Below, piece by piece: positions 1-61,600 of a DNA stretch of 64,000 nucleotides. Where the stretch lies: the NCBI GenBank assembly GCA_963932145.1, contig OZ010595.1, positions 83,701,883 through 83,765,882 on the forward strand, given 5' to 3'. The DNA is from Acanthosepion lycidas (Eukaryota; Mollusca; Cephalopoda; Sepiida; Sepiidae). The first letter of the stretch is position 1. The number at the start of each line of letters is the position of its first letter. The position numbers and the translations under genes are program-made. The notes under the pieces were generated by a model. It had not been told where the DNA came from and made no database searches. It worked only from the letters and a program-made list of their open reading frames with translations.

Positions 1-889
1 AACTAATTTGATTGGAACCCATGTAAGTAGGTTTCTGAATTTGTGCCTGTGTTCGTGTAACGGAGACATTGCGAGAGACGAATCTCTTTTTCACTGTACC
101 CAAACACATATATTGACACAGTAACCCGTCGCACTGTCGTGATACGATATGTAACCCACGAAGGAATCCTTTGGTGAACAACACTTCCATAAGAATTTTA
201 AATACGCAATTTCTGCTCATAGGAATACAATACGTTTGCATAATAGAGACAAGCGGATATTGGTAGTTTCTGGGTCAGTTTTATGGCTTTTCGCTCAATC
301 ATGGAAGAACATAATTGTTATTTTTAGTTAAGAAGTTTAAAAGCAAAACAGGTTTCTAATTTTTAAAATAGCGGTATAGATTGAGAAACCCTAGTTTTCA
401 GCGAATAGTTAGTCCTCCCAAAAAGAGTTAATTTTGCATTTAACATATTTAAACCTCTTTTGTGAGGTTTCCTAAAGCCAGAATAGATTCGACACTCCTA
501 AGAAACGTAGGTGAAGATAAGCATTTTCTGCTAAATACAAGGAAATTTATTTCGAAAACTGGTCTTTAGTGCTAGGTATAGGATTACAAAACGCTGTCCA
601 TTTTTTTTTAAATCGGTTTCACCCCCATTCAAGAGATTAAAAACACTAAGACACAAGAGATTGTGGAAGAATTCGGAACAAAAGTATTAATAATGAGCGG
701 GAAGAGAAAAGAGCAAGCAGGGTCATAGTAGATAGAGATTGACATTGCATTTAAATTTTTGCAGATTAAAGTTGACTGCAAAAGCATGAAGACTGAAGGG
801 AGTTCCCCAAGTGAAGAGTGCGAGAAAATAAACTGTTAGCACTGAAATTACGCCTACATCTAGCCAGCTCCAATATCAATTGATGAAAT
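1..889. other. Intronic or upstream sequence, nothing recognised
   Basis: AT-rich sequence with scattered stops in all frames. I see no domain, tRNA-like box, tandem repeat or inverted repeat that I can support. Confidence 0.4.
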
Positions 890-1190
890 CTTCATGCTAG
901 TCTTGTACTTCGATTAAATTATAAGTCTCGATGAAGAGCCCATCCCAAATATTACCATGAAGATATTTATAGAATAGGCACAGAGAGGCAACCTTACGGC
1001 GGTGGGAAAGTGGCTGGAGCCAAGCCGCCAGGTCAAGACTAATATTTTTATTCTTCTTTGGATTTTTATCAAGGAGCTCAAGGTAAATAGCAAGGGCACC
1101 GGACCAAATATACCAGCAATATTCTAAGTATGGACGAATGGTAAAATTATAGGTGACATATTCTGGGGAGAATATTGTCTCGCCTGACAT
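890..1190 (-). mobile_element. LINE reverse transcriptase 3' fragment
   Basis: Minus-strand frame reads FTIRPYLEYCWYIWSGA, then LSHRRKVASLCLFYKYLHG. These are the conserved RT thumb and C-terminal blocks (IRP.LEYC..IW, LSHRR.VASL.LFY) of Jockey/CR1-type non-LTR retrotransposons. The same family recurs on the + strand at 18.7 kb and 30.8 kb. Only about 100 codons remain; no 5' part is present. Confidence 0.75.
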
Positions 1191-1587
1191 AGTGAAACAA
1201 CTTTCTTAGCAGCTGACATAGCAATGGATTCAATGATCAATTTAACGTAAATATAGGCAATGAGTATGTCTTAAATATCTTCTCTCGTACATTTTATTAC
1301 ATTTTGCAGATTTAAATTGTTTCAAGTAAAAGGGTGGAATTTAGATGGAAATCTAAAAGCACACTTAAACTCACGTCGTACTTGTACCAAGGAAAAAAAA
1401 ACGCCTTAGAGCAGGATGCCATGAAAATATTTTTTGAAAAAACAAAGAAACCATGGCGCGTCAGTGAGAAAGGATTTTTAAAAAGCTTACCTTGAAGTTG
1501 GAATAGCAGAGGCGAAAACGCATATAGATGTGTGTTAATTTTATTAAATTTTGTGTTGGTGGGGCGGAAAACAACTTTTGTAAAGTA

Positions 1588-1765
1588 AGGTTCACCCTGT
1601 ACAAGGCCCGGGTACCACTCAAGTTAGAGGGTCACGTTAAGTGGCAGTTTATACAGGTAGGAGGGGAAGATAACGGTTAACTCTAGATGAACAGGTCAAG
1701 ATTTTAGCGATCAAGAAAAAATACTCTTGGGATCCACTTGGGAAGTATTTCGGCGGAAGAAGCTG
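1588..1765 (-). mobile_element. LINE extreme C-terminal fragment (family 2 copy)
   Basis: Read on the minus strand it contains LPKWIPRVFFLDR followed by NLDLFI, matching better preserved copies at 52.0 kb (LPRRCFPNHCNLILFKARVN) and 54.6 kb. This is the usual wNsLP...nLnlFK.rv end of a LINE RT. It is strongly decayed. The stretch 1191-1587 upstream holds nothing I recognise. Confidence 0.5.
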
Positions 1766-1775
1766 TTCGAGTGGA

Positions 1776-2045
1776 TATATATATATATATATATGATATG
1801 TCCCGGAAAGTGATATATTTGAACGAAGTAGCTAAGTGGTTTTGGCTACTATAACCAAGTAGAATACGGTAGCAGTAATCGACTGGTACGCCTCGTAGTC
1901 GCAGGTAAGAAGTGTAGATCAATGGCGTCGTTATAGACTTAGCTCTCAGACTAAGGCTCTTTGACTCTCCTACACGTCCGTCGATATTTATGACGGACAC
2001 CAGCTACTCATATTCCAGTGAGGGGTGGGGGACACAGGTTTGGCA
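1776..2045. repeat. TA microsatellite and unassigned intronic sequence
   Basis: A (TA)n tract at about 1776-1796 is followed by about 240 bp of sequence with a short GTCCGTC/GACGGAC inverted pair. No family is recognised. Confidence 0.4.
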
Positions 2046-2053
2046 TGTTCCAT

Positions 2054-2085
<32 letters not shown>

Positions 2086-2312
2086 GGACAAAGTCCGACA
2101 AGTCATTTTTATGTTTATACATTCTTTTTATAGATGCAAATATTACAAATGCTCTGTTTATAATAAAGAGTATTAAACAACATTTACTAGACTGAATGTC
2201 CGAGAAATTTTCACAGAAAATATTCGTCCTCCGACAGGAATTGAACCTGTATCCTATACGGAACCATCATTTAGCTTGACGTGCCTTACCGATTTGGCCA
2301 CGAAAACATAAA
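2046..2312 (-). mobile_element. tRNA-derived SINE with (TA)n tail
   Basis: On the minus strand a tRNA-like head has an A-box-like TGGCCAAATCGG and a B-box-like GGTTCAATTCC. The body ends GTCCGACTTTGTCCATTTC, then a TA tract (2046-2080). A second copy at 40.2-40.66 kb shares head, body and tail. The tRNA-like part lacks a full cloverleaf, so it is not a tRNA gene. The 2313-2872 stretch downstream shows nothing further. Confidence 0.75.
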
Positions 2313-2872
2313 GTGTGATTGAAATTCACTCATTTAAGACTGGCAAGTTTCTCTCTTATATTTGCGGCTTTTGACCAAAAATTCTTTGATAGTGTTGTGA
2401 CCTGCTAAGGAGACCAGAAAGAAAGACACGGAAGACGAAGGTAGGCTGAAAAAGTATACTGAAGTAGATTAGCACTGCGTCTACTACTCCACTTCACACT
2501 CTCGCAGTTGTATTTATGAGGAGGAAAAGTTCATTCTACTGTAGGGGGGTTTTAATCACAACAGATAGCCACAGCCCGCTGTAGGGTTAAGAATTTGGAA
2601 GGAAGAGTAGGCAAAACCGTCTAATAATCCCTTTCTTTGGTTGGTGCAAGTTGTTAGTTTTCAGTCATTTTTAATAAGGCAAATCACAAAGTAATTTATT
2701 TTTTTAATAAAGTGAATCGAAATTCTCAAATAATTTTGTTTTATTAATTTATTATTTATTAAATTATATTTTATAACATTTTTTCCTAAAATTTAGACAG
2801 TTTATACGCAATTTTGTTTCGAATGTGCAAATGATAGATGTGGTTTTTATAATAATTTCTTTAACATTGTAG

Positions 2873-51905
<49,033 letters not shown>

Positions 51906-52009
51906 GTAAGTACCAATTATTCTATTTACCGGTGTTTCATTTCTTCACTGCCCAACAAATATTCATAATTCCTTTATATTTTTAGTTTTTTGTTTGTTTT
52001 ATTTTTTAT

Positions 52010-52210
52010 GATAATGTTCACCTTTTACAAGACCAGAGTGCCACTAGTGGTAGAACGTTACAATAGGAGATCATTTGTATGTTTCGGACTAGGAGATAAC
52101 TGTTAACCCGAGCCTTGAACAGGATAAGATTGCAGTGATTAGGAAAACATCGTCTTGGGAGTGGTTGACTTACAAGAAGCTTCTCTTTCAAGTCTGAACG
52201 CAATCTTCAC
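52010..52210 (-). mobile_element. LINE extreme C-terminal fragment (family 2)
   Basis: Minus strand: SQPLPRRCFPNHCNLILFKA, RVNSYLLV, then SCNVLPLVALWSCKR-like sequence. It aligns with 54.62-54.83 kb and 1.59-1.76 kb. The LP...nLnlFK.RVN..L pattern is the usual end of Jockey/CR1-type RT proteins. Confidence 0.65.
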
Positions 52211-52369
52211 CCATTTACATAGTCATTTTTTTCCAAAAGTTCTACTTTGTATAACACACTCCCAAGTGAGTGATCCTGATATTACAAGTCAATGGTCAAA
52301 CTTTTTCTATACTCCTTCTCTGCATAATCTTCAATCCACAAAACCTATATTTTATTCAAATCTCACAGA

Positions 52370-53600
52370 TCATTAACCATGATGTATATAAACATTTTCA
52401 TTGATCACGCGGAAATCTTAGAAATTTAGAGTTGAAACAGACTTTAGAAAAAACCGGAAATGCAATCCTAAACTGGAAACAAGGGTAAAAATTCTACTCC
52501 TGATCAAAAGATTGGGTATGGCGTGAACCTGATGATAGATAAAGCTAACAACTTTAATCAAGGAAAATGTATAAAAACATTTTTATTGAACACGCGTAAA
52601 TGTTAGAAGTTTAGAGGTGAATCAGACTTTAGAAGAACCGGGATATGCAAACCTATACTGGAAATAAGGGTAAAACTTCTACTCCTGATAAAAAGACTGG
52701 GGTACGGTGTGAACAAGATGATAGATAAAGCTAACAACTTTAATCAAGGAACAGATTTTGAAGAAACCGGAAATGCCATCCTTAACTGGAAACAAGGATA
52801 AAACTTCTACTCCTGTTCAAAATCTCGGGTGTGGTGTGCACCAGATTATAGATAAACCATCTATCTTTAATCAAGGAAAATATATAAATTCATTTTCACT
52901 GATCACCCGGAGATTTTAGAATTTTATGTTTGAATCTGTGTTTAGAAGAATCCGGAAATGCAATGTTAAACTGGGGAGAAGTTTGAAGCCTCTACTCCTT
53001 TTCATTAGTCTGCAGTCTGCTGTGAACCGTATGATATGTAAACCTACCAACTTTAATCAAGGTGAATAAATGAATACATTTTCACTGATCACGCGGAGAT
53101 TTTAGAAGTTTAGAGTTGGAACAATCTTTAGAAGAAACCGCAAATGCATTCCTCAACTGAAAAACAAGGTTAAAACTTCTACTCCTGTTCAAAAGACTGC
53201 GGTCTTGTGTGAACCTGATGATATGTAAACCTAGCAACTTTAATCAAAAAATATATAAATACTTTTTCACTGCACAGGCGGAGTTTTTAGAAGTTTTGTT
53301 TTGAAACTGACATTAGAAGAAACCGGAAATGCAATCCTAAACTGGAAAGAAGTGTTAAACCTATACTCCTGTTCAAAAGTCTGGGGTCTCGTGTGAACCG
53401 GATGACATGTAAACCTACCTACTTTATTCAACGGAAATATATAAAAACTTTTTCATTGATCCCGCGGAATTTTAGAAGTTTAGATTTGAATCAGGCTTTA
53501 GAAGAAACCGGAAATTCAATCCTAAACTGGAGACAAGGTATAAGCCTCTCCTCCTCTTCAAAAGACTGCGGTGCTATGAGAACCGGGCGATAGATGATCT
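52370..53600. repeat. ~187-bp minisatellite, about seven units
   Basis: Blocks TTTCATTGATCACGCGGA, TTTTAGAAGTTTAGA, GAAGAAACCGGAAATGCAAT, CTAAACTGGAAA, CTACTCCTGTTCAAAAG, GTGTGAACC.GATGAT, AACTTTAATCAAGG recur with ~185-190 bp spacing; one unit near 52.75 kb is shortened. Units are 80-90% alike by eye. Confidence 0.85.
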
Positions 53601-53999
53601 CTTCTACTCTTATTAACTTTGATCTCATCTTTCATCTTCGCTGATGTTATTCGTATCATCCAAATTGCTATTCGTCTCTCTCACTGAAAGACACACAACA
53701 CACCTACATACACACATGCTCATGCAGTCACGTTAGCATTTGTATTCGCTTTGATTTTCTTTTTCCTTATTTTGACTACATATGCACACGAACAAAACAA
53801 AACTAATTTTAAATATGGGATTCCTTCAAAATTATCCAAATAACGTGTTCGAAAATGCTTATGTATGGCCAGGAAAAAGAAGTGATATATCAGATGGAGA
53901 TTTTTTTTGTTTTGTTTCTTTTTTTTCTTGGACGGTGGGGGTGGGGTGGGGGTCTCCAGGTTCCTCTATTATTGTTTCCTCCTACCGGTTTGTATCTGT
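53601..53999. other. Unassigned intron
   Basis: CA-rich and T-rich stretches, and a GGTGGGGGTGGGG run at about 53935. No feature recognised. Confidence 0.3.
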
Positions 54000-54420
54000 C
54001 TATATTTCTGAGATTTACATTTTTCGGACTATTGTCCCCATCTTTGGCGCCATATTTATTACAACGTTTCGGCCGTTGTACACTCCGGCCTTCTTCAAGT
54101 TATCCTCAAGTACATATGGCACATTGGATAAGGGCGTTGGTTAGATCCATTGACAGGACCCAACGAGTGTGTGTTCACTACCCGATTAAGGCAGTGGAGA
54201 ACTTGAAGAGGAGAATTAACTGGAGATAACTGATTATTAATATCCATTAAACATGGGACGTGGAACTAGAACAGACTACCCCAGGGAACGAAATAAAGGG
54301 TTCAGTTCGACGTTCCAATCACCTGAAGAAGGCTGGAGCGTACAACGGCTGAAACGTTGTAATAATTATGGCGACAAAGATGAGGACAATATTCCGAATA
54401 ATGTAAATAGTGTCCTTCCG
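54000..54420. mobile_element. SINE-associated foldback (GAAACGTTGT family)
   Basis: The left arm (54020-54100) reads TTACAACGTTTCGGCCGTTG, TACACTCCGGCCTTCTTCA; the right arm (54320-54400) reads CTGAAGAAGGCTGGAGCGTA, CAACGGCTGAAACGTTGTAA. A tRNA-like head (GGATAAGGGCGTTGGTTAGA) sits between them at about 54126. Two opposed copies of the family, or one foldback derivative, explain this. Confidence 0.75.
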
Positions 54421-54615
54421 GTTACTTTTATTAATTTAAAAACCTATATTTAGAATTGCTCTAAAAGCAAAACTTAAAATGAATTTATATTTTCTTCTAA
54501 ACCTATTTTAGTGGAATTTTGTTGCTAGAGGATAGGAAAGCAAATGAAAAGACTGAGATAAATATGAATAAACGTTGTTTTTTTTTTGTTGTTGATTTTT
54601 CTTTTTTTTTTATAG
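54421..54615. other. Unassigned sequence
   Basis: AT-rich spacer ending in T-runs; nothing recognised. Confidence 0.3.
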
Positions 54616-54830
54616 GGTTCACCTTTACAAGGTCGGAATCCTCTCGAGGTATACGGTTACTTTAAGGGGTAATTTACATGGATAGGAAGGGAATATAACT
54701 ATTGACTCTAGACTTGAATAAGTTAAGATTGTGGTGATTGCGGAAACATCGTCTTGGGAGTCTGTTCCACAGGGCAGTGGTTTGCCTGAATCTGTCTGAG
54801 TGGAACTTCTCGCCAATGGAATTCAAAGGG
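54616..54830 (-). mobile_element. LINE extreme C-terminal fragment (family 2)
   Basis: Minus strand, across frames: EKFHSDRFRQTTAL, NRLPRRCFRNHHNLNLFKSR, VNSYIPFLSM. The FS.R....WN.LP...N..NLNLFKSRVN block of LINE RT ends. Better preserved than the 1.6-kb copy. Confidence 0.7.
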
Positions 54831-54940
54831 AATTTGGGTGGTTTGCTACTATGTAAGTGTTATGAGATCTTACCCATAATAATAATAATAATGGACAATT
54901 CCATACTTAATAAATACTGCGCCTCAGGAGTAGGCAAGCT

Positions 54941-55435
54941 GTGAGTCAGTTGTTCACTTTCTGACCGGCTGATCGGTTGTACTCTCTTCCTACGGACGGG
55001 AGGAACCCGAAGGAGGCTACACCGAAGGGCGGAGTCTCCTTCGAAGAGGTAGACCGGCCCTGAACCCGTTTATGCGGGTTCAATGAGCTATTTTTTGGCC
55101 GGGCCCACGGGCTCGGAATGCCCACGTTAAAAAGGCCTTGTGCCACATGACGCTCTCGTGGGGGGGATTAATATCGTGAGTCAATCGTTCACTTTCTGAC
55201 CGGCTGATCGGTTGGACTCTCTGCCTTCGGGCGGGGAGGAACCCGAAGGAGGCTACGCCGAAGGGCGGATTCTCTTTCGGGGAGGTAAACCGGCCCAGAA
55301 CCCGTTTATACTGGTTCAATGGGCATATTTTTGGACGAGCCCACGGGCTCGGAGATCCCACGTTAAAAAGGCCTTGTGCCATATGACACCCTCGTGTGGG
55401 GGGGGTGACTGAATATCGTGAGTCAGTCGTTCAGA
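54941..55435 (+). repeat. Hairpin-rich ~240-bp units (two full, one cut)
   Basis: Units begin GTGAGTCAGTCGTTCACTTT at 54941, 55176 and 55418; the third is cut after about 18 bases. Each carries ACCGGCTGATCGGT, CTTCGGG...CCCGAAG, GAACCCG...CGGGTTC and CGAGCCC-AC-GGGCTCG inverted repeats. Four more units follow the LINE at 62.73-63.76 kb and one inverted unit is at 8.2 kb. Minus-strand frames across the units are by-products of the repeat. Confidence 0.88.
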
Positions 55436-55960
55436 TGGCCTTAACCTTTTTGTTGTGATTTTGACGGTTGCGGACAGCTGATTTTCGCTCGACTCTTTTT
55501 TTCGAAATTTACCCGTTTGCATTTTGATCTTCATTAAAGTTTATTTTACTTTTACATCTTTTGAGACTGTATTGAAAATTGTTTTTATTTTTTCTTTCTT
55601 CTCTCCATTTTATTTTGACCCCCCTCCACCTTTAATTTCTTGCACTTTTTCTTTTTATTCCAGTTTTCCTATTTGTTTTTCATTTTTACCCCTTTAATTT
55701 TTGCAGTTTTTTCTTTTCTTATTTCTACCCCCTTAATTTACTCTTTTATTCTAGTTTTCCCTTTTTAATTTTCATTTTCTTTAATTTCTTTAAATCTTTC
55801 TTCGTTTTCTTTATTCTGTGTTTCGCTTTAATTTTGATTAATTTATTTATTTAATTGTTTCTTTCCATCCTTTAATTTTTACGTGTTTATTGTTTGTAAT
55901 AGTTTGTATTGTCCAATTTATTTGTTTATTTTCTTGTGGTTCGACTCGCGTTTCTTAGAT

Positions 55961-56165
55961 CGGCCATTTTGATTTTTTGTAACTAGCTTCGGCTATCTGT
56001 CATCGTTGCGTATTTTTTCTGTTTGTTGATGTCGGCCATTTTGATTGTTTGTAACTAGCTTCGGCTATTGTCCTCGTTTTCGTATTTTTTGTTTATTGAC
56101 GTCGGCCATTTTGAATTTTTTTTAACTAGCTTCGGCTTTTGTCGAAGTTTTGTATATTCTTTGTT
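55961..56165 (+). promoter_or_regulatory. Three tandem ~71-bp monomers in the LINE 5' UTR
   Basis: CGGCCATTTTGATT, then TAACTAGCTTCGGCT, begins at 55961, 56033 and 56103 (spacing 72 and 70). Tandem 5' UTR monomers act as promoters in some L1 elements; here that role is inference. GGCCATTTTG resembles a YY1-type CCAT core, which L1 promoters are known to use. Confidence 0.65.
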
Positions 56166-56505
56166 TTCCTTTTTATTGTCTAACGTTTTTTTTTCTTTTT
56201 TTTTTCTTTTACGTGTTTTCCTTTATTGTTTCGCCTTTAGGCGATATTTGTTCTTTATTGTTTTTTCTAATTTTTTTTGTATTTTTTTTAAAATTTGTTT
56301 TACGTATAAGTGAACCGTGTTTTTTGTTCTTTTCGTCATGTAATTATTTTTGTGTTTGCATATTCATTTTATTTTTTTCATTGTTGTCTCGCTTTCGGGT
56401 GAGTTTGTTTATTTTTTGATTTCATTTATTTATTTAAATTTTTCCTATAATCTTGTTTAACTATTTCCCACTCCCATTTTTTTTCACCCCTCACCTTCTG
56501 AAAAA

Positions 56506-58661
56506 ATGGAAAAGATGGAAAAAAGCGCCTTTTTTTAGCATTTAAAAGGAAACCGAATTTTTCGGATTACAGGAAATCCATAAGGAAACATTTATTCAAC
56601 CCACCCAAAAAGATAGATAAAGAGAATTTAGAAGAATACCTAGCCCTTGATTTAATCTCCCCTTGCGAGGATGTCATCGCTGGAAAAAATGAAAATACAA
56701 GTATGGAGGCCAAGAATGGCAAGAAGATAACTGAAAGCAATACGGAGGCCAATAATGGCAATAAAACCCAAATTAACAGGGAAACCAAAAATGGCTCTCA
56801 CGACAAAACTGAGGACGAGGAATCGCCCTCTTGTTGGACGTCCCCACCGAAATGTATTATCAATCTTGCGGAGTTCTTGGAGCGTGCTAAGAGTTACGCT
56901 CACCTTGTCGTAGAAGGTGGACTCTTAGAAGACCCTCAAGAATTGAAGAAGATTGAAAACGAATTGTGTCAGTTTTCGTCGTCGACAAGCGTACGCGCAA
57001 AATTTGTCGCTCGACGAAAAACACAATGTTGAAAACACTAGAGTCCTTGGGGTTTAAGCCCCTAAGAATAGTTCAGGGTGCCAAATTCTTCATGTGAGAC
57101 GTATTGTTACCCACGCCAGAAGACTGCGTAGCCGCGGCGAGCCGTGAGCTGATAACTAAAGATCTCATCCTTCGCACGGAGTTTGAAGGCCGCAGAAGAA
57201 CCATGTAACAGTATATGAGATTCCTCCTCGGTTATCGGGGAACTTTCTTTTCCCAGTACGGCGAAATTCTGGGCGCCTCCTGTTATAGCCTGAGCGAGGG
57301 GTGGAGCTTTGATATCTTGTTGGACGAGAAAGCCTTCCGCTCCATCCCAAACTGTCTGGATGTTGGAAGCTTGAAGTTACCGGCCATAGTAACGGGCCGA
57401 AGACCGGTATGCTGGAGGTGTGGAGTGCCTGTTTATCTCTCCTCCTCTTGCCCAGAGAAGAAAGCCTCTGGTAGTCAAGCTCCAGTTGACCAAGATCCCC
57501 CTCTGACCGCGTCTGTACATTCCGCCTCGCCTGTAATGGGCGTACCAGCTTCCGGGACCGGGTCGGTTAATCCACCGGTTGGGATATCATCAAAGACCAC
57601 ATTCCCCAAAGAGCCTTCTCCCGCTGCTAGTGTAGTTGTGGAGAAGGGGGAGGGGAAATGGCTGGTAGCTGGTAGGGCCAGAGGGAAGCACCGGACAGCG
57701 GGTCCTCAGTCCCCTGAAGCCCCGAGGGCTAAAGACACGCACAGTCCTACTCCCTCTCGCAACGTTAATGGCGATGCCCCGGCCAAACAGCTAAACTTCA
57801 AGGAACAACAAAAAAAGTACGATCCAGCTTATGAGAAAACGGAAAAAATAAAGGAATTAAAGAAAAAATTGGACAGCGAAAAACCTTCCAATCCCATTCC
57901 GTCCACGTCTTCGGTCCGGTCCGCACCTTCGCCCAAGAAAAAACCTTCCCCTCCGACAACCCCGCCCAAATCTCGAGACACCAGCCCTTACAAACATAGG
58001 TCCTTTTATACTCCCCTTCATACTCCCAGCCCTTCCCCTGTTAAACAAATTTCATCCCGCACCCCTTTGCATACTCCCAGTCCTTCCCCCGTCAAAAAAA
58101 GCTGAAATGCCTCCTCTCACTTCTGAACGGGAGAGAATCCCCACTCAAGCACATAATGAAAAAAAGAAAAAAAAACACATTTTCAACACAGGGGAAGGTA
58201 TCTGCAATATTAACGCAGCTCAGGCAGAGAGAGCCCGGGATTATGGAAATAGGGTTAAAGACCTAAAATATCTTTTATCCATTAGGTAATATGCCGATAT
58301 GGATGTTGAAATACCCCAAAATTTCCCGCACGCCCAAAGGGTCCTAACGGTTAGACGGACAGGACCTAGCTCCAAACCAATTTGGACAATGTTAGAGGAG
58401 GCTATTATGTCTTTCAAGATGGCCTTGCCTATCGCCATAGTGCAGAACGATAATTTAAAGCAGCTGTCTAAACTTTGTGCAGGGAGGGTCCCCGTTTTAG
58501 TTCACCCATCTCTGTATAGAGCACTAAAATTGACTTTCCCCTGGGATATCGGCGGAATCTCCCAAGACGGTACCATCAAAACTGAAATGGGCCATGGGTC
58601 TATGGGAGAGGCTGTCGGTATCCTTACCCCGGCCATGTTTAATTCAGGTAAACAACCCTAA
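56506..58661 (+). pseudogene. LINE ORF1 (zinc-knuckle RNA-binding protein), decayed
   Basis: The ATG at 56506 is the first in good context. Segments: an acidic N-terminal stretch (KENLEEYLALDL...), an RRM-like middle (YGEILGASCYSLSEGWSFDI), a knuckle-like CWRCGVPVYLSSSCPEK whose histidine position is not conserved, a long Pro/Ser-rich linker (TPSPSPVKQISSRTPLHTP), and a C-terminal part (RVPVLVHPSLYRALKLTFPW). Frame changes near 56530, 57030-57210 and 58105, plus a stop at 58287, prevent expression of a full protein. ORF1 proteins of L1/Tx1-type LINEs bind element RNA. Confidence 0.7.
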
Positions 58662-58673
58662 TCGGACTTCTCG

Positions 58674-61600
58674 ATGGCGCTCTGGTTAGCTACTTTAAAT
58701 GTGCGGGGCCTGAGGTCCGAGTCTCGCAGAGCGAGGCTCTCTCATGACCTTCAGCGCCTCGGGGTGAATGTTTGTTATGTGCAAGAGACCCGGTTTTCTT
58801 CTCATGACCGTGAGGATATACTGTCTAAGGGGTTCGGCCTTTATTCAGCATGTTTTGATGGTCTTTCGAGGGGTGTCTCTTAGCTAGTGAGCAGGTCTTT
58901 GAAGGCTGCATGTACCCTTGTCTTTGCAGATCCGGCGGGCAGGCTTTGTGCGCTGGATGCTACCATAAAGGATAAGGCTTTACGTCTCATTGGGGTTTAT
59001 GCGCCGAATAACCATGCTGAGCGGCCTGCTTTGTTTCGGCAGATCGAGCCGTTTTTTTCTCGTCGGACAGTTTTAGTGGGGGATTGGAATGCCGTCCTTG
59101 GCCCCGATATAGATCGTATAGGGCAAAATCTGGGTACTAACAATCCTAATGTGAAGGCATTTCGGGACTTTATCGGCAGGTTTGATCTTGTCGATAAGTT
59201 CCGGAATGAGCACCCTCGAGAGGTAGCATGGACTTGGACAAATAGTGGCAGCTCGACTCCTGGCACGCTTGCGAGCTACCTGGACCGAGTCTTAGTTAAG
59301 AGAGTCGATGTAGGGCTCTTAGGGTTTCCAAGTTTCCACTATATAGTTTATACGGATCATAGGCTTGTCCGGGTCCGTGTAAACTTAGATAAGACTAAGG
59401 TTAGAATGGCTGGTTACTGGAAATTCAACTGTTCATTATTTGGTGGGCAGGGTTTCCGGGACCAGCTGCTACTAATGATTCAGAGGGAATTGACGAAGGT
59501 GGTTGCGGGAAATGCATGGTGGGATAATTTAAAATGCAAAATTAGAACGTTTGCTGCCGATTTTAGTCGTCAAATTAATCTAGATAGATTAGCGGCGCAA
59601 ACGGCTTTTGAAGATAAAGTTGACCGGGCCGTGAAATCCCGTGTTAGTGGGGACATAGCCTTAGCTAAGGCAGAGTTGTCCTCCTTGCTTATCAAGAAGG
59701 ATCAAGCTCTGGTAGTTAGGGCTGGGCTAAAAAGAATGTCTTTTGAGGCGACCAACATGGCTGCTGAACTGCGTGCAGAGGAGAATCGGGACGCGTCTAG
59801 GCGACATATAGCGTGCGTCACATTGCCGGATAAGCGGACCGTGACTACAAACGCGGGCATATGCGAGGCCTTTCGGGATTACTTTCAGGATCTTTTAACC
59901 AGGGAGCCCGGTCTGAGCCCTGCTGAGTTCGACGCCTATTTAGCTGACTTTCCCTGCCTTGAGGCAGCTGAAGCGGCTAGGTGTGAGGGTCTCATTACAG
60001 AGTCGGAAATCTGGGAAGCGCTGAAGCAGGTTGGCCTGGATAAGTCTCCGGGACTAGATGGTCTTCCCTACGAAGTGTACTTGAGGCAGTCGCTAGTTTT
60101 TGTTCCTTTGCTGGAGCTGATTTTCAACCACTGGATGACGCAGGGGTCTATACCTCAACGCTTCACCAGGGGTGTGATCAAGTTGCTGCGTAAGGACAAG
60201 AACGGTGGGGATGGGTTATGGAACTTTCGCCGTTTAACCATGTTAAACAGAGTTAAAGATTTTGGCGAAGATCTTAGTCAACCGTTTGCAGCTTGTCCTG
60301 TCTCGTCTGATTGGCCCCGAACAGTCTTGTGCGGTGAAGGGCAGGACTATTCAGGATAACCTTCATATGGTACGCTTGATCTTATAACAAGTCGACAGTG
60401 AAGCCGCGCTGATCAATTTAGATCAGTCCAAGGCCTTCGATAGGGTTGACCATCGGTTTCTGGAGGCTGCCCTTTCGGCAGCCGGTTTCGGAGCCGACTT
60501 TCGCTCCTGGAACCGACTTTGTATGCGACCCTCGGTGCGCTGGTGGAAGTGAATGGGGTAAGATCGAAGTCTTTCGTATTGTCTCGCTCCATTCGTCAAG
60601 GTTGTCCGCTTTCGCCTTTGCTTTACGTTCTTGCGTTGGAACCTTTCCTTCGCAAGTTAAAGGCGAATCCGGTCCTGCGCGGAAATTCCCTGCCTGGGGC
60701 TACCACCTCAGCCAGGTATTCTGCCTATGCTGACGACGTTTCTGTTCTTGTGTCGCGCAGAGCCGAGATTGACGAAGTCAGCAAAGAGATCAGTGGCTAT
60801 GAGATGGTGACAGGGCCCAAGATCAACCGCGATGTCTGTCGGCTTGTGGTTGGGTGCGTGGAAGGGAGTTTCTCTTCCCAGGCCTTTCCTCTGAACGGAT
60901 GGGCCGATCAAGATACTCAGCGTCTGGTTCGGTCCTGATCTCCAGTTGGAAATGAATTGGTCGGAGATGCAAGGGAAGGCTGAGATCGCGGTTAATATGT
61001 GGACTCGGTGGAGACTTTCCTTGAAGGGAAGGGCGGAAGTATGTGTTTCACACATCTATCCGATACTCCTGTACCGACTCTCTGTACTTCCACTCCCGTA
61101 TCCCAGACTAATTTTATTAGTACGGACCTTGTTCTCTTTCTTGTGGAGAGACAAGGCCCCTATGGCATCTCGCGAGATCTGTTGCTTTCATCCCTCTGAG
61201 GGCGGCCTGGATATGCCTAGCATTGAGATTCGTCAACATATGCTTCGCATCACCTTTCGGATCGGATGAGGAGGGTGCCTTTTGGAAAGAAAGAGGACCG
61301 CTGTACACTCAAAGCCGAGTGCTCCTTCTATCGCGAATGTCGTCGTGCTCTGAAGCTCCTCTTACGGGCTTCGGATGGCCTCTCCAACGCCCAGGCGTTG
61401 TCTCGTAAGGCATTGTATCAAGTGTTAGTTAGGGGGCCGTTCAAGATGATCGATATCGCCTTGGGCGCCTGGGTTGAAATACCTCAATAACGATGAGGCA
61501 TCACTCACCTGGCTGGTGATTCGTGAAGCCCTCTGGGTCGGCAAAAGACTTTGTTCAGCAGGTTTAGAGAAATATCCAAACTGTCGTCGCTGTACGGGGG

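Noticed and set aside
2228-2312. tRNA gene
   Set aside because: A- and B-box-like motifs are present but the cloverleaf does not close, and a SINE body and tail follow. The same holds for 32.2, 40.5, 16.4 and 54.1 kb.
56068-56419. Phe-rich small proteins in the LINE 5' UTR
   Set aside because: Product of the T-rich untranslated region; they overlap the monomers and have no conserved motif.
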